From positions 124,001 through 188,000 of the forward strand of contig NZ_FOTK01000004.1 in the NCBI RefSeq assembly GCF_900114535.1: DNA of 64,000 nucleotides, in the 5' to 3' direction. Origin of the DNA: Methylobacterium pseudosasicola (GTDB taxonomy: Bacteria; Pseudomonadota; Alphaproteobacteria; Rhizobiales; Beijerinckiaceae). The notes under the pieces are model-generated. The model ran no database searches and was not told the DNA's origin. It saw only the letters and a list, made by a program, of their open reading frames with translations. This document shows positions 9,216 to 17,601 of this stretch, in pieces. Positions within the stretch are counted from its first letter, which is position 1, and every line of letters starts with the position of its first letter. A program made the translations under genes and the position numbers.

Positions 9216-10097
9216 TCAAACCCTCTTGATGGCGCGCTCGCCGAACAGACCGGCCGGGCGGACCAGCAGGAAGGCGACGGCGAGCAGGTAGGCGAACCAA
9301 GTGGAGACCGAACCGCCGAGCAACGGCCCGAGATAGATCTCGGCAATTGCGTCGGCCGCGCCGACGATGAGGCCGCCGATGATGGCGCCGGCGATCGAGG
9401 TGAAGCCGCCGATGATCAGCACCGGCAGCGCCTTCAGCACCACGAAGGTCAGCGAGAACTGCACCCCCTGGCGCGCACCCCACAGCAGCCCCGCCACCAA
9501 CGCCACAAACCCCGCCACCGCCCAGACCGCGGCCCAGAGGATCGGCAGCCGGATGCCGATGGACAGAGCCGCCTGCGGATCGTCCGCCACCGCGCGCAAA
9601 GCCACGCCGATCCGTGTGCGTTCGAAGAACAGCGACAGGGCGATCACCAGGGCTCCGGCGCTCGCCGCGGCGACGAGGTCGAAGCGGCTGAGCTGGATCG
9701 GGCCGAGCGCGACGGGCAGATCGGGGATGCCGAGGTCGAGCTCGTGGACGCTCGCGCCCATCAGGAGCTGCGCAATGCCCTCGATCACGTAGGACAGGCC
9801 GAGCGTCGCCATGAACAGCGTCACTTGCGACCGGTTGACCAGGGGGCGCAGCACGACCCGCTCGACCGCCACCGCCAGTGTCACCATGATCGCCAGCGTC
9901 ACCAGGCCGGCGAGCCAGAAGGGCAGATCCCGCTCCGTCAGGGTGACGAAGGTCAGCGCGGCGCAGAGCACCATCGCCCCTTGCGCGTAGTTGAACACGC
10001 CCGAGGCCTTGTAGATCAGCACGAAACCGATCGCCACGAGAGCGTACATCACGCCGGCGAGCAGGCCGCCCGCGAGCGTCTCCAGGAAGAAGCTCAT
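9216..10097 (-). CDS. HAAT-type ABC transporter permease (LivH-like)
   Basis: 293-residue permease. The N-terminal ETLAGGLLAGVMYALVAIG followed by FNYAQGAMVL is characteristic of LivH. ATG at 10097 lies 10 bases after the LivG-like stop. Partner of the LivM-like permease; same operon as the upstream monooxygenase. Confidence 0.88.
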   Translation of the reverse strand: MSFFLETLAGGLLAGVMYALVAIGFVLIYKASGVFNYAQGAMVLCAALTFVTLTERDLPFWLAGLVTLAIMVTLAVAVERVVLRPLVNRSQVTLFMATLGLSYVIEGIAQLLMGASVHELDLGIPDLPVALGPIQLSRFDLVAAASAGALVIALSLFFERTRIGVALRAVADDPQAALSIGIRLPILWAAVWAVAGFVALVAGLLWGARQGVQFSLTFVVLKALPVLIIGGFTSIAGAIIGGLIVGAADAIAEIYLGPLLGGSVSTWFAYLLAVAFLLVRPAGLFGERAIKRV

Positions 10098-10107
10098 GCG
10101 GCGGCCC

Positions 10108-10890
10108 TCAATGCGGCTTGCCGAGATAGGCCGCGATCACGACCGGGTCGTTGCGCACGGCCTCCGGCGGCCCGTCGCCGACCTTGCGCCCGTAATCGAG
10201 CACCACGACGTGGTCGGACAGGCTCATCACCACGCCGATGTCGTGCTCGATGAGCACGACCGTGAGGCCGAACGTGTCCCGGGCCGCCTCGATGAAGCCG
10301 CCCATCGCTCGCTTCTCCTCGCCGTTCATGCCGGCCATCGGCTCGTCCAGCAGCAGGAGCTTCGGGCGTGCCGCCAGCGCCCGGGCGAGGTCGACCCGTT
10401 TCTGGATGCCGTAGGGCAGCGTCGACACGATGCGGTCGCGGTAGGAGGCGAGGTCGAGGAAGGCGAGGATCTCCTCGGCGGCCTGAAGAAAGCGGCGCGT
10501 CTCGGCGGCGTCGCGAGGCAAGCCGAAGGCATGCTCGACCAGCGTCGTCCGGCTGTGGCGCGCGAGGCCCGCCAGCACGTTGTCGAGGACGGAGAGCGGC
10601 CCGAACAAAGCTGCGTGCTGGAAGGTGCGGCCGATGCCGCGCCTCGCCGCCGAGCCGGGGCGGATGCGGCCGAAGCGCTCGCCCTCGAACACGACCGTCC
10701 CGGACTCCGCCCTGTAGACCCCGTTGAGGATGTTGAGCAGCGAGCTCTTGCCGGCTCCGTTCGGGCCGATGAGCGCACAGATCTCGCCGCGCTGGACCGC
10801 GAAGCTCAAGCCGTTGATCGCCTTGATGCCCTTGAACGTTAGCGAGACATCGGTGAGTTCGAGGATCGTGTCGGACAAGGCCGGCCTCAC
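10108..10890 (-). CDS. HAAT-type ABC transporter ATP-binding protein (LivG-like)
   Basis: About 260-residue ATPase with Walker A GPNGAGKSS, a degenerate signature region LPYGIQKRVDLARAL typical of LivG, and LLLLDEPMAGMNGEE. The LivG C-terminal segment VLDYGRKVGDGPPEAV is present. A GTG at 10890 overlaps the monooxygenase stop by 4 bases (GTGA) and is my preferred start; TTG at 10878 is the alternative. Direct coupling ties the transporter to the monooxygenase, suggesting it imports the monooxygenase substrate. Confidence 0.85.
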   Translation of the reverse strand: MRPALSDTILELTDVSLTFKGIKAINGLSFAVQRGEICALIGPNGAGKSSLLNILNGVYRAESGTVVFEGERFGRIRPGSAARRGIGRTFQHAALFGPLSVLDNVLAGLARHSRTTLVEHAFGLPRDAAETRRFLQAAEEILAFLDLASYRDRIVSTLPYGIQKRVDLARALAARPKLLLLDEPMAGMNGEEKRAMGGFIEAARDTFGLTVVLIEHDIGVVMSLSDHVVVLDYGRKVGDGPPEAVRNDPVVIAAYLGKPH

Positions 10891-12296
10891 TCGGCCGCAG
10901 CGGCGGGGCGAAGTGCCGCCTCGCGGGCCTTCACGGCCTCGATGTCGCGGAACCCGTGGGCCGGGTGGGTCTCCGGCAGGTACGGCCCGCGGCCGAACAG
11001 CTTTTCGCGCAGCGTTCCGGGGCGGTAGGCCTTCGGATAGGCGCCGCGCTTCTGGAGCTCGGGCACCAGCAGGTTGACCGCATCCTCGAAGCTCTCGGGG
11101 GTCACCGCGTAGGCGAGGTTGAAGCCGTCGACATCCGTTTCTTCGACCCACTCCTGCAGGATGTCGGCGACGGTCGTCGGCGAGCCGACGAAGACCGGGC
11201 CGAGGCCGCCGATGCCGCCCCATTGGGCGAGTTCCGCGATCGACCAGGGGTTTTCGGCGGACGAGAAATGCTCGACCATCGACACGATGGCGTTGGTCTC
11301 GACCTTCTTGACGAGGTCGGTCGGCGCGTACTGGCCGAAATCGATGCCGCTCCAGCCGGACAGGAGTACCAAAGCGCCGTCGTGCGAGGCGTAGGACCGG
11401 TAGTCCTCGAATTTCTTCTGCGCGGCCGCGTCGGTCTCGGCGACGATCACGGTGGTGAGGTTGTAGATCAGCACGTCGCGGGGCGAGCGCCCGGCGGCCT
11501 GCGCCTGCGCGCGCACATCCGCCACATAGGCCTTCAGCATCGGCTTCAGGGGCGCAGCCACGAACACGCACTCGGCATGATGCCCCGCGAACGCCTTGCC
11601 GGGTCCCGAGGCGCCGGCCTGGTAGAGCACCGGCGTGCGCTGCGGCGAGGGCTCGCAGAGATGGTAGCCCGGCACCGTGAAATGGCGGCCGCGATGGCCG
11701 ATCTCGTGGACCTTGGACGGGTCGGTGAAGATCCGCCGCTCCCGATCCCGCAGGACCGCGCCCTCTTCCCAGCTGCCCTCGAACAGCTTGTAGAGCACAT
11801 CGACGTATTCGGCCGCGACCTCGTAGCGGTTGTCGTGGCGCTTCAGGCCGTCCTGGCCGACATTCTTCGCACCGCTCTCGAGATACGAGGTGACGATGTT
11901 CCAGCCGACCCGCCCCTTGGTGTGATGGTCGGCCGTCGAGAGCCGGCGCGCGAAGGTGTAGGGGTGCTCGAACGAGGTCGAGGCGGTGATGCCGATGCCG
12001 AGATGCTCGGTCGCCAGCGCGATCGGAGCGGCGAGCTGGAGCGGATCGTTGACCGGGATCTGCGCCGCCTGATGCAGGGCGTGCCAGTTCGAGCCCTTGT
12101 AGACGTCGTAATAGCCGACCACGTCGGCGATGAAGATCCCGTCGAAGATACCCCGTTCGAGAGTCCGGGCCAGATCCTGCCAGTATTCCAGGTCCTTGTA
12201 CTGCCAGGAGCGGTCCCGCGGATGCGCCCACAGCCCCGGCGATTGGTGGCCGACGCAGTTCATGTCGAAGGCGTTGAAGCGGATCTGGCGGGTCAT
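10887..12296 (-). CDS. LLM class FMN-dependent monooxygenase, NtaA/SnaA/DmoA/DszA family
   Basis: 469-residue bacterial-luciferase-fold oxygenase that should use FMNH2 from a separate reductase. The ATG at 12296 gives the family N-terminus (RQIRFNAFDMNCVGHQSPG); FDGIFIADVVG, TASTSFEHPYTFARR and GRVGWNIVTS are hallmark segments of the group that includes dimethyl sulfide, dibenzothiophene-sulfone and nitrilotriacetate monooxygenases. First gene of a minus-strand operon with the HAAT transporter and an SfnB/DszC-like protein. No flavin reductase gene is in the window, so it must be supplied elsewhere. Substrate not determinable; organosulfur favoured by context. Confidence 0.85.
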   Translation of the reverse strand: MTRQIRFNAFDMNCVGHQSPGLWAHPRDRSWQYKDLEYWQDLARTLERGIFDGIFIADVVGYYDVYKGSNWHALHQAAQIPVNDPLQLAAPIALATEHLGIGITASTSFEHPYTFARRLSTADHHTKGRVGWNIVTSYLESGAKNVGQDGLKRHDNRYEVAAEYVDVLYKLFEGSWEEGAVLRDRERRIFTDPSKVHEIGHRGRHFTVPGYHLCEPSPQRTPVLYQAGASGPGKAFAGHHAECVFVAAPLKPMLKAYVADVRAQAQAAGRSPRDVLIYNLTTVIVAETDAAAQKKFEDYRSYASHDGALVLLSGWSGIDFGQYAPTDLVKKVETNAIVSMVEHFSSAENPWSIAELAQWGGIGGLGPVFVGSPTTVADILQEWVEETDVDGFNLAYAVTPESFEDAVNLLVPELQKRGAYPKAYRPGTLREKLFGRGPYLPETHPAHGFRDIEAVKAREAALRPAAAAE

Positions 12297-12656
12297 GAAG
12301 GGTGTGTGGTCCGGTTCGGGGATCGGCGGCGCGCGGCACCCGCGTGGCGCATCAGACAGTGTAAGACGAGCGACCGACGCGCCGCTGTATCCAGGCAAGA
12401 ATTATATTAATGACCCCGCCGAGAAGCTGATTGCTTCCCGGATCATCTATCGATCAAGCATATTTTGAGGGCAAATTCATCGCTGTGCCGTGGAATGTTT
12501 GCGTTGCATCCGCCGAGTCGTCAATGAAACGGCCTGCTTTATTTCGCGAGCGGCGCGAAAGAAGGTTTTCTTATTGTCGCCTGCGGTAGGACGGGGCGCG
12601 ATCTCCAAGCCGCGACCGGCTTCGACGCTGCGCTCCTGCGCAAAAGCTCCTCCCGA
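12297..12656. other. Intergenic region upstream of the LLM monooxygenase operon
   Basis: About 360 bases between the monooxygenase start and the stop of the next minus-strand gene. The part at 12395-12560 is distinctly AT-rich (for example AGAATTATATTAATGA) and probably holds the monooxygenase promoter. No convincing gene. Confidence 0.5.
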
Positions 12657-13643
12657 TCAGACGTGCGGGCGCGGTCCCGCGAAGGCGAAGGCCAGGGTCA
12701 AAAAGATCAGCACGCCGGTGCCGACCTGCTGCCAGTAAAAATTCCAGCCGACGAGCAGCAGGCCGTTGGTCACGAAGGCGAACAGTACGACGCCCAGGAT
12801 CGTGCCGGGAATGTTGGGCCGGCGGTTCCGGCTGAGCGAGGTTCCGATGAAGGCGGCCCCGATGCTGTCGAGCAGGTAGGCGTTGCCGGCATACGGCACG
12901 TAGGCATTCACATGCGCCGAGAGCAGGATGCCGGCGAGCGCCGCGATGGCCGCGCTTGCCACGTAGACAAGGGTCAGGATCCGCCGCACCGGCAGGCCGG
13001 AATGGATCGCCACCTCGACCTGGGTGCCGACCGCCAGCACCTCGCGTCCGAAGCGCGTGCGCGCGAGCAGCAGCCACGCGCCGACGCCGAAGATCAGCAC
13101 CAGCCAGAGCGCGAGCGGCACGCCGAGGACGGAACCGTGGCCGAGGATTGCCAAAGCCGCCGGGATGCGGTCGGCCGGGACGTAGACCGGGTTGCCGCCA
13201 TCGGTGGTCAGCTGCTGCAAACTGTGGCCGATGAACAGCGTGCCGAGGGTCGCCAGGAACGGCGTGATCGACAGCCGGGCGATCAGCAGCGCGTTGAACA
13301 GCCCGGTGCCGATCCCGGCGAGGAGGCCGTAGAGGCCGGCCAGGGCGACCGGCTGGCCGGCCCCGATCGCCGTGATGAAGGCCAGGCTGCCGAGATCGAC
13401 GGCGGTCCCGACCGACAGGTCGGTGCCGCCCGCGGCGACGGCGAGCGTCATGGCGATGGCCACGATCGCCGCCAGGGCGACGTTGTTGACCAGCACGCCG
13501 GTGACGTTCGCCACCGTGAGGAAGCCCGGCGCCGCGGCGGAGAAGGCCACGAGGACGAGCCCCAGCGCGATCGGGATGCCGAACCGCACGATCTCGGCGG
13601 CCGGCAGGGCGAGGCGGCGGCGCTCCGCCGTGACGAGGCTCAT
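12657..13643 (-). CDS. CUT2-type sugar ABC transporter permease, second system (a)
   Basis: 328-residue RbsC-like permease; ATG at 13643 overlaps the stop of the preceding permease by 4 bases. The loop AVAAGGTDLSVGTAVDLG is the conserved CUT2 motif, and about nine hydrophobic segments are visible. Last gene of a four-gene minus-strand operon: binding protein, ATPase, permease, permease. Two distinct permeases suggest a heterodimeric channel, unlike the first CUT2 system, which has one. Confidence 0.87.
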   Translation of the reverse strand: MSLVTAERRRLALPAAEIVRFGIPIALGLVLVAFSAAAPGFLTVANVTGVLVNNVALAAIVAIAMTLAVAAGGTDLSVGTAVDLGSLAFITAIGAGQPVALAGLYGLLAGIGTGLFNALLIARLSITPFLATLGTLFIGHSLQQLTTDGGNPVYVPADRIPAALAILGHGSVLGVPLALWLVLIFGVGAWLLLARTRFGREVLAVGTQVEVAIHSGLPVRRILTLVYVASAAIAALAGILLSAHVNAYVPYAGNAYLLDSIGAAFIGTSLSRNRRPNIPGTILGVVLFAFVTNGLLLVGWNFYWQQVGTGVLIFLTLAFAFAGPRPHV

Positions 13644-14692
13644 GCGGCGTGTCCCTTCGCCGAGGCCGCTGTCGCCCCCACGACGGCGAGGATCAGCGCC
13701 CCCTCGATCCCGTTCACCCAGTAGGTCGAGACGTGCAGGAGCTGGAAGCCGTTGGTCAGGCTGCCGACGAACAGGGCCGCGAGCAGCGTGCCGGTGACGG
13801 TCGGGACCAGGCGGCGCGAGAACACCACGCCCAGGAAGGCCGTGGCCACCACGGGCAGCAGCATATCGGCGGAGCCGCCGGTCGCGCTGTTGAGGAACGC
13901 CACGGAGGCGATGCCGGCCAGGCCGCCGGACAGGCCGCTCGCGAGGTAGGAGCCGGCCCGGTAGCGGCTCATCGAGAGGCCAGCGGCGCGGGCGGCCTCC
14001 GGATGGGCGCCGACCGCGTAGGCGCGCGGGCCGAGCGGGGTGAGGCGTAGGCTCGCCGCGAAGAGAAACGCTACGGCGAGCAGGAGGTAGCCGAGGACCG
14101 GTACGTCCAGCGGCCCGGTGCCGCCGAGCCCGTCGATCAGGGGCGAGGCGGCCGAGATGGTGGTGTTCTCGGTGATCACGAGCTCCAGCCCGGCGCAGAT
14201 GTTCATGGACGCCAGGGTCGCGAGCAGCGGCGGGATGCGCAGGCGCAGGACCGCGACCGCGTTCACCAGGCCGACCGCGAGACCGGTGCCGAGCGCCGCG
14301 GCCACGCAGGCGGCATCGCCGACGCCGGCCTGGTTGAGTCCCGCGAACACGGCGGCCGAGAGCCCGAGGGTGCCGGCGAGCGACAGGTCGATGCCGCCAG
14401 CGACGACATCCGTGCCGCCAGTGATCAGCACCAGCGTCAGCCCGAGGCCCAGGATTCCGAGCACGCTCGATTGCGCCAGGATCAGGCCGAGATTGGCCGT
14501 GCCCAGGAACGCCGGCACCCAGGCCGCGAAGACGGCCAGCACCGCCAGGACCAACAGAAAACTCCCGGCGCTGCGCAGGCCGGCCAGATTCTTCACCCCT
14601 CCGGCGAGCCATGCTTCTGGATCGGCTGCCGGATCCGGCAGGGCGACGCCGGGCAGGGCTTCGAATCCGCGGTCCGTTGCGCTAGGCGGCAC
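13640..14692 (-). CDS. CUT2-type sugar ABC transporter permease, second system (b)
   Basis: About 350-residue RbsC-like permease with a roughly 45-residue hydrophilic N-terminus before the first membrane segment. The loop VAGGIDLSLAGTLGLSA is the family motif. GTG at 14692 is preferred because GGAG lies 7 bases upstream; the GTG at 14707 would extend it by five residues. Either start overlaps the ATPase stop at 14682, so translation is coupled. Confidence 0.85.
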   Translation of the reverse strand: MPPSATDRGFEALPGVALPDPAADPEAWLAGGVKNLAGLRSAGSFLLVLAVLAVFAAWVPAFLGTANLGLILAQSSVLGILGLGLTLVLITGGTDVVAGGIDLSLAGTLGLSAAVFAGLNQAGVGDAACVAAALGTGLAVGLVNAVAVLRLRIPPLLATLASMNICAGLELVITENTTISAASPLIDGLGGTGPLDVPVLGYLLLAVAFLFAASLRLTPLGPRAYAVGAHPEAARAAGLSMSRYRAGSYLASGLSGGLAGIASVAFLNSATGGSADMLLPVVATAFLGVVFSRRLVPTVTGTLLAALFVGSLTNGFQLLHVSTYWVNGIEGALILAVVGATAASAKGHAA

Positions 14693-16253
14693 GGCTGGTC
14701 TCCGCACAGGCCCTGGCGCAGGCCCCGGCGCCCGTCAGCGTCGCGTTGAGCAGGCTATCAGCGGTGGTCCCGGCCGTGGGATGCTCCGACACGATCGCCC
14801 CGCGATACAGGACCAGCACGCGGTCGCAGATCCCGAGCAGCTCGTCGAGATCGGTGGAGAGCAGCAGGATGCCGGCCCCGCCCTCGGCCAATCCGGCGAT
14901 CAGCCGGTAGATCTCGGCCTTGGCGGCGATATCCACCCCGATGGTCGGCTCGTCGAGGATGTAGAGGCCGGCCTCCCGGGCGAGCCATTTGCCGAGCACA
15001 ACCTTCTGCTGGTTGCCGCCGCTCAGCGTCCGGACCGGTGCCTCGGGGCCGGCCGCCTTGATCTGGAGATCGCCGATCAGGCGCAGCGCCTGGGCGCGCT
15101 CCCGGACCCGGTCGAGCCAGCCCCGGCGGCTCACCCGGTCGAGGCTCGCCAGCGTCAGGTTCTCGCGGATGCCGAGGTTGAGGGCGAGTCCGTGGGCGCG
15201 GCGGTTCTCCGGCACCAGGGCGAGGCCCCGGCGCACGGCGTCGTGCGGGTTCGCGACATGTGCGACCCGCCCGTCGACCGTCACCGTACCGGACTTGATC
15301 GGCAGGAGGCCGAACAGCGCCTGGACCAGTTCCTTGGCGCCCGAGCCGAGCAGGCCGGTGAGGCCCAGCACCTCGCCGCGCCGGAGGACGAAGGACATGT
15401 CGCGCAAGGCCGGCGGCACGCTCACCCCGGCCAGGGCGAGCATGGGCGCGCCGGGCTCGGCGCGATGGCGCGGGAAGAGGTCGCTCACATCCCGTCCGAC
15501 CATCAGGCGGGTGAGTGCCGCCGTCGAGGTCCGGCGCGGATCGACCTCAGCGACGTCCCGGCCGTTGCGCATCACCGTCACGGCGTCGCAGAGGCGCTCG
15601 ATCTCGGCGAGGTAGTGGGAGATGTAGATCGTGGTCAGGCCCTGCGCCTTGAGGCGCGCGATGGCGGCGAACAGGTGCTCCGCCTCGCGCTTGGCGAGCG
15701 CCGCCGTCGGCTCGTCGAAGACCACGATCTTGGGCTCGGCCAGCAGCGCCCGGGTGATCTGCACGATCTGCTGCTGCGCGATCGTGAGGTCGCGGATCAG
15801 CGCGTTCCGCGGCAGGCGGATCCCGAAGAAACGACCGATGGCGGCCTCGGCCCGCTTTTGCAGGCCGCCCAAGAGACAGCCGAAGCGCGACCCCGCGCCC
15901 TCGCGGCCGAGGAACAGCGCCTCGCCGACCGTGGCGGTGGGCACCAGCAGCCGCTCCTGGTGGATGAACGCGATGCCGAGGTCTTCCACCCGGGCGGGAG
16001 TGATCCCGGCGACCGGATTGCCGTGCAGCGCGATCGTCCCGGCCTCGGGCGTCACCAGCCCGGCCAGGACCTTGATGAGCGTCGACTTGCCGGCCCCGTT
16101 CTGGCCGATCAGCCCGTGAATGGTCCCCGGCGCGACGGTCAGCGATGCGCCGTCGAGGGCGCGGGTCGGCCCGAAGGTCACGATTAGGTCGCGCATCGCG
16201 AGGGCCGGCGGCGGATCGGGCAGCGTCCGGGTCGTCGGCTCGGCGGCGGCCAT
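14682..16253 (-). CDS. CUT2-type sugar ABC transporter ATP-binding protein (RbsA-like), second system
   Basis: 523-residue double ATPase. The N-terminal domain has GQNGAGKSTL and VFDEPTAAL; the C-terminal domain carries a degenerate P-loop (GLLGSGAKEL) followed by TLSGGNQQKVVLGKWL and ILDEPTIGVDI, the normal RbsA pattern. ATG at 16253 is one base after the binding-protein stop. Works with the two permeases downstream. Confidence 0.88.
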   Translation of the reverse strand: MAAAEPTTRTLPDPPPALAMRDLIVTFGPTRALDGASLTVAPGTIHGLIGQNGAGKSTLIKVLAGLVTPEAGTIALHGNPVAGITPARVEDLGIAFIHQERLLVPTATVGEALFLGREGAGSRFGCLLGGLQKRAEAAIGRFFGIRLPRNALIRDLTIAQQQIVQITRALLAEPKIVVFDEPTAALAKREAEHLFAAIARLKAQGLTTIYISHYLAEIERLCDAVTVMRNGRDVAEVDPRRTSTAALTRLMVGRDVSDLFPRHRAEPGAPMLALAGVSVPPALRDMSFVLRRGEVLGLTGLLGSGAKELVQALFGLLPIKSGTVTVDGRVAHVANPHDAVRRGLALVPENRRAHGLALNLGIRENLTLASLDRVSRRGWLDRVRERAQALRLIGDLQIKAAGPEAPVRTLSGGNQQKVVLGKWLAREAGLYILDEPTIGVDIAAKAEIYRLIAGLAEGGAGILLLSTDLDELLGICDRVLVLYRGAIVSEHPTAGTTADSLLNATLTGAGACARACAETSRAA

Positions 16254-16254
16254 G

Positions 16255-17274
16255 TCAGGCCTGGCCGAGCTGCCGCTGGACCTCGGCGGCGTTCGCCTTG
16301 TTGGCGATGATCGCCGGCAGGAACGTCTGGGACGGCAGGCTCCTGTCGCCGTTGAGATAGCGGGCGACGTTGAGCACGGCGGTCCGGCCGATCGCGGCGG
16401 GCTGCTGCGCCGCCACGGCGCCGGCCGGCGCGTTCGGATCCTTGACCAGCGCCAGGACCTCGGGCGTCCCGTCGACGCCGTAGGTGCGGATCTCGGTGCG
16501 GCCCGCCGCGATCAGCGCCTGCGTGGCGCCGAGCTGCGGGATGTCCCAGGCTGACCAGATCGCCGCGATGGAGCCCTTTTCGGGATACTTGCTGAGCAGC
16601 GCGGTGATCTGCCCATAGGCGTCCTGCACCGTGTTCGGGATCACGTCCCGCAGCTCCGGCTGGACGATGCTGGCCTCCGGGTAATACTTCAGGACGGTCT
16701 TGAGCTCCGTGTAGCGGATCTCGCAGACCGGGACGCCGGCGAAGCCGTTGAACACGACGATCTTGCCGCGGCCGTTGATGTCCGAGACGAGCTGCAGCGC
16801 CAGCTGCGCACCGAGCGAAAAATTGTCCGAGGTCGCCGTGTTGATCACGTTGGTCGAGGGCAGGTCCACGGAGAAGACCGGGATCCCGGCCTGGCGCAGC
16901 TTCTTCAGCCACGGGTCGACCACCGTCAGGGTCCCGAGCGTCTGGATGACGGCATCGGGCTTCTGGGTCACGAGGGTCTGCAACTGGCTGACCAGCGCCT
17001 TGTCGCTGCGCCCGGCATCGAGTCCGATCGGCGTGCCGCCGAGTTCCTTCACGGTCTCGACCTGCGCCTGATAGGCCTTGAGGTCGAAGAAGTGATCCGT
17101 CCCGGCGACGCTGATCGCGATGGTCTTGCCCTTCAGCGACAGCTTCTCGTCGGCTCCGGCGGCCGGCGCGGCCTCGCCAGCCCGGGCCGTGCCCTGGACC
17201 AGGGACGCGGCGCCCAGGGCCGCGCCCATCTGCATCAGGGTGCGTCGTGACGGATGCGCGCGCGTGTCAGACAT
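16255..17274 (-). CDS. Sugar-type ABC transporter substrate-binding protein, Tat-signal
   Basis: 339-residue periplasmic binding protein (peripla_BP_4). The ATG at 17274 gives SRRTLMQMGAALGAASL, a twin-arginine export signal, so the protein may be folded before export. The mature region has the segment ISVAGTDHFFDLKAYQAQV and a ligand-binding core typical of ribose-type proteins. First gene of the second CUT2 operon and divergent from the SfnB-like gene at 17602. The ligand is unknown. Confidence 0.85.
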   Translation of the reverse strand: MSDTRAHPSRRTLMQMGAALGAASLVQGTARAGEAAPAAGADEKLSLKGKTIAISVAGTDHFFDLKAYQAQVETVKELGGTPIGLDAGRSDKALVSQLQTLVTQKPDAVIQTLGTLTVVDPWLKKLRQAGIPVFSVDLPSTNVINTATSDNFSLGAQLALQLVSDINGRGKIVVFNGFAGVPVCEIRYTELKTVLKYYPEASIVQPELRDVIPNTVQDAYGQITALLSKYPEKGSIAAIWSAWDIPQLGATQALIAAGRTEIRTYGVDGTPEVLALVKDPNAPAGAVAAQQPAAIGRTAVLNVARYLNGDRSLPSQTFLPAIIANKANAAEVQRQLGQA

Positions 17275-17601
17275 GGCTCTCAAAATTCCGGCCCATCGGT
17301 CGGGCGATCGGGGCGCATCAAGATCGTTCCGAAATTGCCGGATGATCAATCGGGTTTGTTCGCGCGTTCTTGGAACAAAATTCTCACTCAATCCGATGGT
17401 GCAAGGCAAAATCACTTCGCCTCAGGACCAGATTGTATGTCTATCGGAGGATCACATCTTCCAGATGGCACAAGCGGCGCGGCCTCTCGCTTGACTTGCA
17501 CGGGTGTTTGCTTTCGCTTGCACCCCGTCGTGTGGCTCGCCTGCCGGCTCGGCCCGGATTGAACGCCCCGCGACTGCCCGATTCCGTCCCGAGACCCCGC
17601 C
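17275..17601. promoter_or_regulatory. Divergent promoter region between CUT2 operon and SfnB-like gene
   Basis: 327 bases separate the divergently transcribed binding protein and flavoprotein. The middle (17330-17480) is less GC-rich than the flanks and should hold both promoters. I find no convincing operator; small frames here have no coding features. Confidence 0.45.

Noticed and set aside
8133-10253. 706-codon plus-strand frame
   Set aside because: Antisense to the two HAAT permease genes, with extreme Gln/Arg/Asp composition and no features of a real protein.
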